NCBI GenBank assembly: GCA_019243895.1
Contig: JAFATP010000245.1
Span: 1 to 11,362 of the forward strand
Length of the DNA: 11,362 nucleotides
Direction of reading: 5' to 3'
Source of the DNA: Alphaproteobacteria bacterium
GTDB taxonomy: Bacteria; Pseudomonadota; Alphaproteobacteria; Rickettsiales; SXRF01
Made by a program: the position numbers and the translations under genes. This document shows, one piece after another, positions 5,137 to 11,362 of the stretch (positions within the stretch are counted from its first letter, which is position 1; each line of letters starts with the position of its first letter). The notes below the pieces were generated by a model that searched no databases, was not told the origin of the DNA, and saw only the letters and a program-made list of their open reading frames with translations.

Positions 5137-8100
5137 ATGGATGACGAGCGGCATATACAGGCGAATATGAGTAACGATGTTCACGCATCTCCGGATCGTC
5201 ACGCCGGTGCGCCGCGCCGCTTCACCGATCTGTTCATCCGCCGCCCCGTGCTTTCCACCGTGATCAGCCTGATGATCCTGGTGCTGGGCCTGCGCGCCGT
5301 GATGTCTTTGCCCGTGCTGCAATATCCCCGCACCGAAAATGCCGTGGTCACCGTTTCCACCGCTTATTACGGCGCGGATGCGGATGTCGTGGCGGGCTTC
5401 ATTACCACGCCGCTGGAAAACGCCATCGCGCAGGCCAACGGCATCGATTATATGAATTCCACCAGCATCAGCGGCGCCAGCACCATCACTGCCAACCTGC
5501 GACTGAATTACGATGCCGACAAGGCGTTAACCGAAATCAGCACCAAGGTCAGCTCCGTGCTGAACCAGCTGCCGCCGCAATCGCAGCAGCCGGTGCTGAA
5601 CATCCAGGTGGGGCAAACCATCGACGCCATGTATATCGGCTTCGGCAGCGACGTGCTGGCCTCCAACAACATCACCGACTACTTGCTGCGGGTGGTGCAG
5701 CCGAAGCTTCAGGCCATCGAGGGCGTGCAGAACGCGGAGTTCATCGGCGCCAAGAATTTCGCCCTGCGTGCCTGGCTGGACCCGCAGAAACTCGCGGCCT
5801 ACGGCCTCACCGCCGCCGATGTCGGCGCGGCGCTGGCGAAGAATAATTACATCTCCGGCCTCGGCACCACCAAGGGGCAGATGGTGCAGCTCAGCCTCAC
5901 CGCCTCCACCAGCCTGCATTCCCTGGAGGAGTTCCGGAATCTGGTGATCAAGCAGGCGGGTGGCGCCATCGTGCGCCTTCAGGATGTCGCCAACGTCACC
6001 CTCGGCTCCGAGGATTACGAATCGCAGGTGTCGTTCGACGACAAGAAAGCCGTATATATCGGCATCCAGGTCGCCCCCGCCGCCAATCTTTTGGATGTCA
6101 TCAGCCGCGTGCGGAAAGTGTTCCCCGCCATTCAGGCGCAATTGCCGCAAGGCTTGACCGGCGAGATCGTTTACGACTCCACCCGCTTCGTCAACAGCTC
6201 GATCGACGAAGTGGTGCGAACGTTGATCGAAGCCCTGGTCATTGTGACGCTGGTGGTGTTCGCCTTTCTCGGCTCGCCTCGCTCCGTGCTGATTCCGGTG
6301 GTGGCCATTCCGCTGTCGTTGATCGGCGCGTTCGTCGCCATGCTGGCGCTCGGGTTTTCCATCAATTTGCTGACGCTGCTGGCGCTGGTGCTGGGCATCG
6401 GGCTGGTGGTGGACGACGCCATCATTGTGGTGGAGAACGCCAACCGCCACCTGGAGGAAGGCCTGCGGCCTTTCGACGCCGCCATCCTCGCGGCGCGCGA
6501 GCTGGCAAGCCCCATCATCGCCATGACCATCGTGCTGGTGGCCGTGTATGTGCCGATCGGCTTCCAGGGCGGCCTGACCGGCGCGCTGTTTACCGAATTC
6601 GCCTTCACGCTGGTGGGCGCGGTAACGGTCTCCGCCATTGTCGCGCTCACGCTGTCGCCCATGCTTTGCGCGCAATTCCTCCGCCCGCACCGGCATGACC
6701 GCAGCGGCTGGGAGGAGCGGCTGGTGGATTTCATTGACCGCAACTTTGCGCGGCTGCACCGCTTTTACGAGCGCATGTTGCACGGCAGCCTGAATTATCT
6801 GGCGGTGACCGTGGTGTTTGCGCTGATCATCTTCGTCAGCATCTATTTTCTCTACACCAGCTCCCGCAGCGAACTGGCGCCGCAGGAAGACATGGGCGTG
6901 GTGATCGGCTATTCCATCCCCGCGCCGGATTCCACTTTGCAGCAGCGGCAGCTTTATGCGCACCAGACCTACAAGCTCTTATCCGCCTATCGCGAAACCG
7001 ATCACGTGTTCCAGCTGGACCGTCCCGGCCAGGTGGTAGCGGGCGCGGTGCTGAAACCGTGGGACCAGCGCACCCGCACCTCCAACGACCTGCAACCGCT
7101 GATGCAGCAGGACCTGAATAAAATCACCGGCGAGCGCGTATCCGCCATCCAGCTGCCGCCTTTGCCCGGCAGCCGGGGATTCCCCGTGCAGTTCGTCATC
7201 CAGAGCACCGAGCCGTTCGAGCGCCTGCTGGAAGTGTCATCGCGGTTTATGCAGGAAGCGCAAAAGAGCGGCTTGTTCATGTTCCTGGACAATGATTTGA
7301 AAATCGACCAGCCGCAGGGATTTGTGGAGATAGACAAGGATAAGGCGGCGGAGCTGGGCCTGACCATGAATGACGTCGGCACGGCTCTTAGCGCCATGCT
7401 GGGGGGCGGCTACGTCAATTATTTCTCGCTGGCCGGACGCTCCTATAAAGTGATTCCGCAAGTGCAGCAGCGTTCGCGCCTCACCCCCTCCCAGCTCCAC
7501 GATTATTACATTCGCACCGGCGACGGCCGCACGGTGCCGCTCTCCACCATCGCGCATATTAAAATCCGCACCATCCCCGAATCGCTGAACCATTTCCAGC
7601 AGATGAACTCCGCCACCGTGCAGGGCGTGATGTTTCCCGGCGTGCCGATGGGCCAGGCGCTGCAATATATGAAAGATCTGGCCGCCCGCACGCTGCCGCA
7701 AGGCTATTCAGTGGATTACGCCGGGCAATCGCGCCAATTCGTGCAGGAATCCAGCGGCTTCCTGGTGACGTTCGCCTTCGCCCTCATCATCATTTTCCTT
7801 ACGCTGGCGGCGCAATTCGAAAGCTTCCACGACCCGCTGATCATCCTGGTTTCCGTACCGATGTCGATTGCCGGGGCGCTGGTGTTCATCAGTCTGGGCA
7901 TCCACGGCGCTTCGCTGAACATCTATACGCAGGTAGGATTGGTGACGCTGATGGGGCTGATCAGCAAGCACGGCATTCTCATCGTGCAATTCGCCAATAC
8001 GCTGCAGAAGGAAGGAAAAACCAAGCGTCAGGCCATTGAGGACGCGGCGGGCATCCGCCTTCGGCCCATTCTGATGACCACCGCCGCCATGGTGCTGGGC

Positions 8101-8268
8101 GTGGTGCCGCTGATTACCGCGCACGGCGCAGGCGCGGTTTCGCGCTTCAACATGGGGCTGGTGATTGCGGCGGGTTTAAGCATCGGCACGCTGTTCACGC
8201 TGTTCGTGGTGCCTGCCGTGTATATGCTGCTGGCCGCCGATCACCACCTTAAGGCGGAAATCACGTAA
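5137..8268 (+). CDS. RND multidrug efflux pump, inner-membrane permease (HAE1 family, MexI-like)
   Basis: The 1043-residue product is a full-length proton-driven RND transporter. The family start FTDLFIRRPVLSTVIS comes after a hydrophilic extension of about 28 residues and leads into TM1. The large periplasmic loop begins LPVLQYPRTENAVVTVST. TM4 carries IGLVVDDAIIVVENANR with the paired Asp 426/427 that relay protons, and TM10 carries GLISKHGILIVQFAN with the matching Lys 944, so the pump looks catalytically intact. The second half repeats the layout (porter domain about 560-870, then LVTFAFALIIIFLTLAAQFES). The RGAxxxxED-like and PxQxP features of drug pumps, together with a match to MexI around NNYISGLGTTKGQMV, suggest export of drugs or amphipathic metabolites; the substrate is unknown. 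ATG 5167 (1033 residues), with AGG 5 nt upstream, is an equally good start. The 3' end overlaps the convergent HAD gene by 28 nt. Confidence 0.95.
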   Translation: MDDERHIQANMSNDVHASPDRHAGAPRRFTDLFIRRPVLSTVISLMILVLGLRAVMSLPVLQYPRTENAVVTVSTAYYGADADVVAGFITTPLENAIAQANGIDYMNSTSISGASTITANLRLNYDADKALTEISTKVSSVLNQLPPQSQQPVLNIQVGQTIDAMYIGFGSDVLASNNITDYLLRVVQPKLQAIEGVQNAEFIGAKNFALRAWLDPQKLAAYGLTAADVGAALAKNNYISGLGTTKGQMVQLSLTASTSLHSLEEFRNLVIKQAGGAIVRLQDVANVTLGSEDYESQVSFDDKKAVYIGIQVAPAANLLDVISRVRKVFPAIQAQLPQGLTGEIVYDSTRFVNSSIDEVVRTLIEALVIVTLVVFAFLGSPRSVLIPVVAIPLSLIGAFVAMLALGFSINLLTLLALVLGIGLVVDDAIIVVENANRHLEEGLRPFDAAILAARELASPIIAMTIVLVAVYVPIGFQGGLTGALFTEFAFTLVGAVTVSAIVALTLSPMLCAQFLRPHRHDRSGWEERLVDFIDRNFARLHRFYERMLHGSLNYLAVTVVFALIIFVSIYFLYTSSRSELAPQEDMGVVIGYSIPAPDSTLQQRQLYAHQTYKLLSAYRETDHVFQLDRPGQVVAGAVLKPWDQRTRTSNDLQPLMQQDLNKITGERVSAIQLPPLPGSRGFPVQFVIQSTEPFERLLEVSSRFMQEAQKSGLFMFLDNDLKIDQPQGFVEIDKDKAAELGLTMNDVGTALSAMLGGGYVNYFSLAGRSYKVIPQVQQRSRLTPSQLHDYYIRTGDGRTVPLSTIAHIKIRTIPESLNHFQQMNSATVQGVMFPGVPMGQALQYMKDLAARTLPQGYSVDYAGQSRQFVQESSGFLVTFAFALIIIFLTLAAQFESFHDPLIILVSVPMSIAGALVFISLGIHGASLNIYTQVGLVTLMGLISKHGILIVQFANTLQKEGKTKRQAIEDAAGIRLRPILMTTAAMVLGVVPLITAHGAGAVSRFNMGLVIAAGLSIGTLFTLFVVPAVYMLLAADHHLKAEIT

Positions 8269-9101
8269 TCCGGCTGCACGTCCGCCTGCGCCAGCCAGTA
8301 AAGAATTTCTTCATCGCTCTTATGCAGCAGATGGCCCAGCAATCCGCCGGTAATCAGCACGGAAGCAATACCCGCATTCCGCGCGCCCAGCACATCCGTA
8401 TGCAATCCGTCGCCGATGGCCAGCACGTGCGAGCGCGCCGGCGCGCCGAGCAAGTCCAGCGCCCGCGCATATATTTCCGGGTAAGGCTTGCCGATATACA
8501 TCACCTCGCCGCCCATCGCCTCATACGCCTCGGCGATCACGCCCGCGCACGGGTAGCGCTCTCCGGTGATCTTCACTACTTCCTTGTCCGGGTTCAAACA
8601 CGCCATCGGCAGCCTGCGCTTGGCCGCCTGCTGCAATAAGCCCTGAAAATCCTCCGTGCTCTGCTCATCCGTGCCGAACCCGGCATTCACCAGGAAATCC
8701 GCTTCTTGCACGCGATGCGTGCGGACATAGCTCAATCCCGCCAGCACATCGGCATCGCGTTCCGGTCCGATGAAATAATACACGCCCGGCATTTCTTTCT
8801 CCGAGAGCGACGGAATCGCCCCGGGAACGGATAAAATGCTGAAAGCCGCTTCGCCGGAGGTAACCACCCCTTTATAAAGCGAGCTGTCCACTCCTAATGC
8901 GGTCAACACCACCGCCGCTTTTGCCGCCCGCCGCGGCGCATTGGAAATGAAAACCACCGGTTTCCTAAGTTTATGCAGCATTTTCAGGCATGGTAGCGCG
9001 TCGGGATAAAGACGGGTGCCGTCATGCACGCACCCCCATAAATCCACCAGCAAGGCGTTATACGCTCCTGCGATTTCTCCAATATTCCGTATCGACTTCA
9101 T
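8241..9101 (-). CDS. HAD-superfamily class IIA hydrolase (NagD-like, TIGR01459 type)
   Basis: The 286-residue product is a cytoplasmic phosphatase-like protein. Motif I is LLVDLWGCVHDG with the nucleophile-type Asp at residue 20. Motif II is FISNAPRR (S53). The Lys of motif III is in MYIGKPYPEIY (K205). Motif IV is AIGDGLHTDVLGARNAG (D231, D236). A IIA-type cap lies between about residues 75 and 200. The second Asp of the usual DxD motif I is replaced by Trp (DLW). From memory this is typical of this alphaproteobacteria-rich subfamily, so the acid/base step may differ. The substrate is unknown; relatives act on small phosphorylated metabolites. The ATG shares one base with the lysS stop (TAATG), which indicates translational coupling to lysS. 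The 3' end overlaps the convergent RND pump gene by 28 nt. Confidence 0.92.
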   Translation of the reverse strand: MKSIRNIGEIAGAYNALLVDLWGCVHDGTRLYPDALPCLKMLHKLRKPVVFISNAPRRAAKAAVVLTALGVDSSLYKGVVTSGEAAFSILSVPGAIPSLSEKEMPGVYYFIGPERDADVLAGLSYVRTHRVQEADFLVNAGFGTDEQSTEDFQGLLQQAAKRRLPMACLNPDKEVVKITGERYPCAGVIAEAYEAMGGEVMYIGKPYPEIYARALDLLGAPARSHVLAIGDGLHTDVLGARNAGIASVLITGGLLGHLLHKSDEEILYWLAQADVQPDYVISALRW

Positions 9102-10660
9102 TAGCCCGCCAGCGCCTTGCGGATCAGCGCAATAGTCTCCGTCCTGCCGAAAAGCTCCACGAACGATCCCATGCGCGGACCCTGCGCTTGCCCCAGCAGC
9201 GTTTCATACAGTGCACCGAACCAGGCTTTCAGTTCGCCAAACGGATGGCGCTTGCCGATGGCATAAATCTCGGTCTGCACCGCTTCGGCCGTCACGTCGT
9301 CCGGCTGCCGTTCCAACCAGCCGGCTAACTCTTCCAGCGCCCGTCGCTCCGTCTCCGTCGGCGGGCGGAAGCGCTTAGCAGGCTTCACGAAATCATGGTA
9401 ATAATTCACCGCGCCCTGCACCAGCTTATTCAAGAACGGATGCGTCTGCGCGCTACTCCCCGGCTGATAACGGCTGATGAATCCCCACAGCACATCCGGC
9501 GATTCCGCGCCCGCCGCACTTGCCAGGTTCAGCAGCAGATTGAAGCTTAAGCCGGATTCAGGCGCCGGCGGATTGCCGCCATGGACGTGCCACACCGGAT
9601 TTTTCACGCGGGCGGCTTCATCCTCCGCCTGATAGTTCTCCAGAAAGGATTGATACTCATCCACCGCTTTAGGGATGACGTCAAAATGAAGCCGCTTCGC
9701 GCGTTTGGGCGCCTGATACATATAAAGCGCCAGGCTCTCCGGCGGCGCATAGCGCAGCCACTCGTCGATGGTGAGGCCGTTGCCCTTGGATTTGGAAATT
9801 TTCTGCCCCTTGTCATCCAGGAACAGCTCATAGCAGAACTGCTCCGGCGGCCTGCCGCCGATGATTTTGCAGATGGCGCTGTAAAGCTCGGCGGAGCTTA
9901 AATGGTCTTTGCCATACATCTCGTAATCCACTCCCAGCGCCGCCCAGCGCATACCCATGTCCGGCTTCCATTGCAGTTTGCAATGCCCGCCCGTCACCGG
10001 CGCTTCCTCCAGCGAGCCGTCTTCCTCCTCATACACAATGGTGCCTTGCGCCTTGCGGGTTTCCACCACCCTGGCCAGCAGCACCTTGCCGGAGCGCGGC
10101 GAAACGGGGAGAAAGGGGCTGTAGGTTTGCTGGCGTTCCTCGCCCAGCGTGGGCAGCATCACCGCCATCACTTCCTCGTAATGCTGCAGCAATTGCAGCA
10201 GCGCGGCGTCGAACTCCCCGCTGCGATAGGTGGCGGTGGAGCTTTTGAATTCGTATTCAAAGCCGAAATGATCCAGAAATCGGCACAGCCGGGCGTTCAT
10301 ATGCGCGCCGAAGCTCTCATGCGTGCCGAATGGATCGGGAATCGAGGTCAGCGGCCTGCCGAGATTCTCACGCAGCATTTCCGGCTGCGGCAGATTCTCC
10401 GGTACTTTGCGCAGGCCGTCCATATCGTCGGAAAAGGCGAACAGGCGCGTGGGAATGTCGCTCACCTGCGAAAACGCGTGCCGCACCATGGTGGTGCGCG
10501 CCACTTCGCCGAACGTGCCGATATGCGGCAGGCCGGAAGGGCCGTAGCCGGTCTCGAACAGCACATAGCCTTTTTCCGGCGGCGCATCGGCATAACGCGC
10601 CAGCAGCTTGGCCGCCTCTTCAAACGGCCATGCGCCGGTGGGGATGGGGGATAAGTTCAT
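9101..10660 (-). CDS. lysS: Lysine--tRNA ligase, class I
   Basis: This cytoplasmic enzyme (519 residues, EC 6.1.1.6) charges tRNA-Lys with lysine. It is the class I form found in archaea, spirochaetes and most alphaproteobacteria, not the class II LysS of E. coli. The Rossmann domain carries the HIGH signature as GPSGLPHIGTFGE (HIGT at about 46-49) and the KMSKS signature as KISKSKGNG (about 287-291). Also typical are FAFSDDMDGLRKVP, GKDH and EFDAALLQLL near the active site. A helical anticodon-binding domain fills the C-terminal third. The open frame extends upstream to a TTG at 10696, but the ATG at 10660 matches the usual family start (soon followed by AWPFEEAAKLL) and is preferred. There is no Shine-Dalgarno before it; see the candidate promoter just upstream. 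It is coupled to the HAD gene downstream by TAATG. Confidence 0.97.
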   Translation of the reverse strand: MNLSPIPTGAWPFEEAAKLLARYADAPPEKGYVLFETGYGPSGLPHIGTFGEVARTTMVRHAFSQVSDIPTRLFAFSDDMDGLRKVPENLPQPEMLRENLGRPLTSIPDPFGTHESFGAHMNARLCRFLDHFGFEYEFKSSTATYRSGEFDAALLQLLQHYEEVMAVMLPTLGEERQQTYSPFLPVSPRSGKVLLARVVETRKAQGTIVYEEEDGSLEEAPVTGGHCKLQWKPDMGMRWAALGVDYEMYGKDHLSSAELYSAICKIIGGRPPEQFCYELFLDDKGQKISKSKGNGLTIDEWLRYAPPESLALYMYQAPKRAKRLHFDVIPKAVDEYQSFLENYQAEDEAARVKNPVWHVHGGNPPAPESGLSFNLLLNLASAAGAESPDVLWGFISRYQPGSSAQTHPFLNKLVQGAVNYYHDFVKPAKRFRPPTETERRALEELAGWLERQPDDVTAEAVQTEIYAIGKRHPFGELKAWFGALYETLLGQAQGPRMGSFVELFGRTETIALIRKALAG

Positions 10661-10668
10661 GGAAAGGC

Positions 10669-10696
10669 ACCATAGCGGCGCCGGATGCGATTGCAA
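10669..10696 (-). promoter_or_regulatory. Candidate lysS promoter giving a near-leaderless mRNA
   Basis: In the 48-nt gap before lysS, TTGCAA (10696-10691) and TATGGT (10674-10669) are separated by 16 nt and match -35 and -10 consensus at 4/6 positions each. The predicted start point is at about 10662, only two bases before the ATG. This fits the lack of a ribosome binding site. It is a consensus-based inference and the elements are not perfect. Confidence 0.35.
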
Positions 10697-10708
10697 GCAG
10701 GCGGTGCG

Positions 10709-10972
10709 TTATCCGGCGTCGGCGGCGTGCCATTCGTAAATGCCCGGATCGCTCTTCCAGCGCCCGGCAAGAATGTCTTCGAGGGAATATTTATGCGGGT
10801 CAATATAAGCCAGGCGGCCGTTATGCTCACCCACTAAGGGGGTGTGATAGGCCTTGGCCATGCGGTAGGCTTCCGCAAAGGCCAAGGGAGCGGCCTTCGC
10901 CGTTGCTTCGTGCGTAGCGGCAAAACCATTTAAAGAGGCGGGGTCTATATCTTTGCCGTAACAGATTTCCAC
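10709..10972 (-). CDS. Antitoxin-like small protein downstream of a broken zeta-type toxin
   Basis: This is an 87-residue soluble protein with a GTG start at 10972-10970. An AGGAGG ribosome binding site (10982-10977) lies 4 nt upstream inside the end of the toxin gene, which it overlaps by 28 nt. No signal peptide or membrane segment is visible. Residues about 18-43 form an Ala-rich amphipathic helix (ATHEATAKAAPLAFAEAYRMAKA). After it comes a short beta-hairpin-like segment, TPLVGEHNGRLAYIDP. This helix-plus-(T/N)PLVxxxNGxLxxIxP pattern recalls the short proteins often encoded next to zeta-family P-loop genes in proteobacteria, which are thought to be their antitoxins. The tail (SLEDILAGRWKSDPGIYEW) is not part of that pattern. 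The partner assignment rests on position and this weak pattern, so it is an inference. The frame is intact although the toxin is not. It lies 48 nt before lysS. Confidence 0.6.
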   Translation of the reverse strand: MEICYGKDIDPASLNGFAATHEATAKAAPLAFAEAYRMAKAYHTPLVGEHNGRLAYIDPHKYSLEDILAGRWKSDPGIYEWHAADAG

Positions 10973-11362
10973 ATATCCTCCTGGTGAATCTTCACATCGC
11001 CCCCGGCCTTGGTCACAATCTTCTGATACCCTTCATCTTGGGTATTATGCCAAATTTCCGCATAGTCCGCAAGGGGCAAGTAGAGCGATAACATATTGGA
11101 AATGCTGCGCTGATAGCGCCGCCGCACATCCTTCTCCGGCACGTCGTGTCCGCCTTGGGCCACGCGCAGCGCCACGCGAAAGAGCGATATATCCGCCGAG
11201 GCCACCCAGATCGATCCGCACCGCCTCCGGGCGCGAAAGCCGAAAGCCCGCGCGCGATGGTGTCGGCGTTCACGAAATGATCCACCTGGAGAAAGCGCGG
11301 CAGCAACACGTTGGCAAAAGTGGTCTTGCCCGCGCCGTTCGGCCCGGCGAAGACGTAAATAC
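10945..11362 (-). pseudogene. Zeta-toxin-like P-loop kinase gene, internally deleted and frameshifted (also cut by the window edge)
   Basis: The 5' part reads [20 protein letters not shown], a Walker A P-loop (GPNGAGKT at 11345-11322), then [16 protein letters not shown], a hallmark of the zeta toxin/UDP-sugar-kinase-like family. In another frame the 3' part reads [52 protein letters not shown]: the family's C-terminal GGHxVPxxxxRRRYxRS block, ending at a TAG at 10947-10945. The two parts meet within about 11205-11231. The segment that normally lies between them (about 45-55 residues, including the FETTLSGR region) is absent. Near the join a third frame reads PEAVRI, the expected continuation after FAP, so there may be a one-base gain in the CCC at 11231-11229 plus a deletion. 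The protein cannot fold as a normal kinase, so I call it a dead toxin. A sequencing or assembly error could explain a frameshift but not the missing block. Confidence 0.82.

Noticed and set aside
5527..6963. Long minus-strand open frame of 478 codons inside the RND pump gene
   Set aside because: Its product is His/Gln/Arg/Gly-rich without any domain, as expected for the antisense of a GC-rich gene; the plus-strand pump is complete and full-length.
8253..8286. GGCGGA/TCCGCC inverted repeat at the pump-HAD junction as a bidirectional terminator
   Set aside because: The stem is 6 bp with a 22-nt interior, extendable only by CGT/ACG across a 5-nt bulge, and no T-run follows on either side.
1..11362. 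CRISPR array, insertion sequence, integrase, rRNA genes
   Set aside because: I found no regularly spaced repeats, transposase or integrase motifs, or rRNA-like sequence; the only RNA gene seen is tRNA-Trp.

Overview
The window looks like a piece of an alphaproteobacterial chromosome, moderately GC-rich, with densely packed genes and no mobile element. The main clues are a class I (not class II) lysyl-tRNA synthetase, a DLWG-type HAD hydrolase directly behind it, a TolA-C-like exported protein with the C...C...FDP pattern common in alphaproteobacteria, and an RND efflux operon of MexHI type. I cannot name a genus.

Layout, left to right. (1) 1-193, minus: the N-terminus of an exported or membrane-anchored Sel1-repeat protein that runs off the window. 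(2) 368-443, plus: tRNA-Trp(CCA) with its own candidate promoter. (3) 478-981, minus: a small exported protein with a TolA/TonB-C-like domain, convergent with the tRNA. (4) 1174-1410, plus: a 78-residue exported His/Met-rich protein, closed by a perfect 10-bp hairpin. (5) 1475-8268, plus: a tightly packed four-gene cluster of a CaCA-family cation antiporter, an outer-membrane efflux lipoprotein (OprM/NodT type), a periplasmic adaptor (HlyD/MexH type) and an RND inner-membrane pump (MexI type). The last three form a complete tripartite efflux pump; the antiporter is probably cotranscribed. (6) 8241-11362, minus: read in transcription order, a disrupted zeta-toxin-like P-loop gene, a small antitoxin-like ORF overlapping its 3' end, class I lysS, and a HAD-IIA hydrolase that starts on the lysS stop codon (TAATG). 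The HAD gene and the RND pump gene converge and overlap by 28 nt.

The most interesting part is the right edge. The zeta-like kinase keeps its Walker A segment and its C-terminal third but has lost the middle of the domain, and the two halves lie in different frames. The small downstream ORF, probably its partner, is intact with a near-consensus ribosome binding site. This looks like a toxin-antitoxin pair in which the toxin died and the partner survived. The other candidates for a second look are the antiporter with unusual second halves of its alpha repeats sitting in front of an efflux operon, the His/Met-rich small exported protein, and lysS, whose candidate promoter would give a nearly leaderless mRNA. 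I did not see a clearly new multi-gene system.
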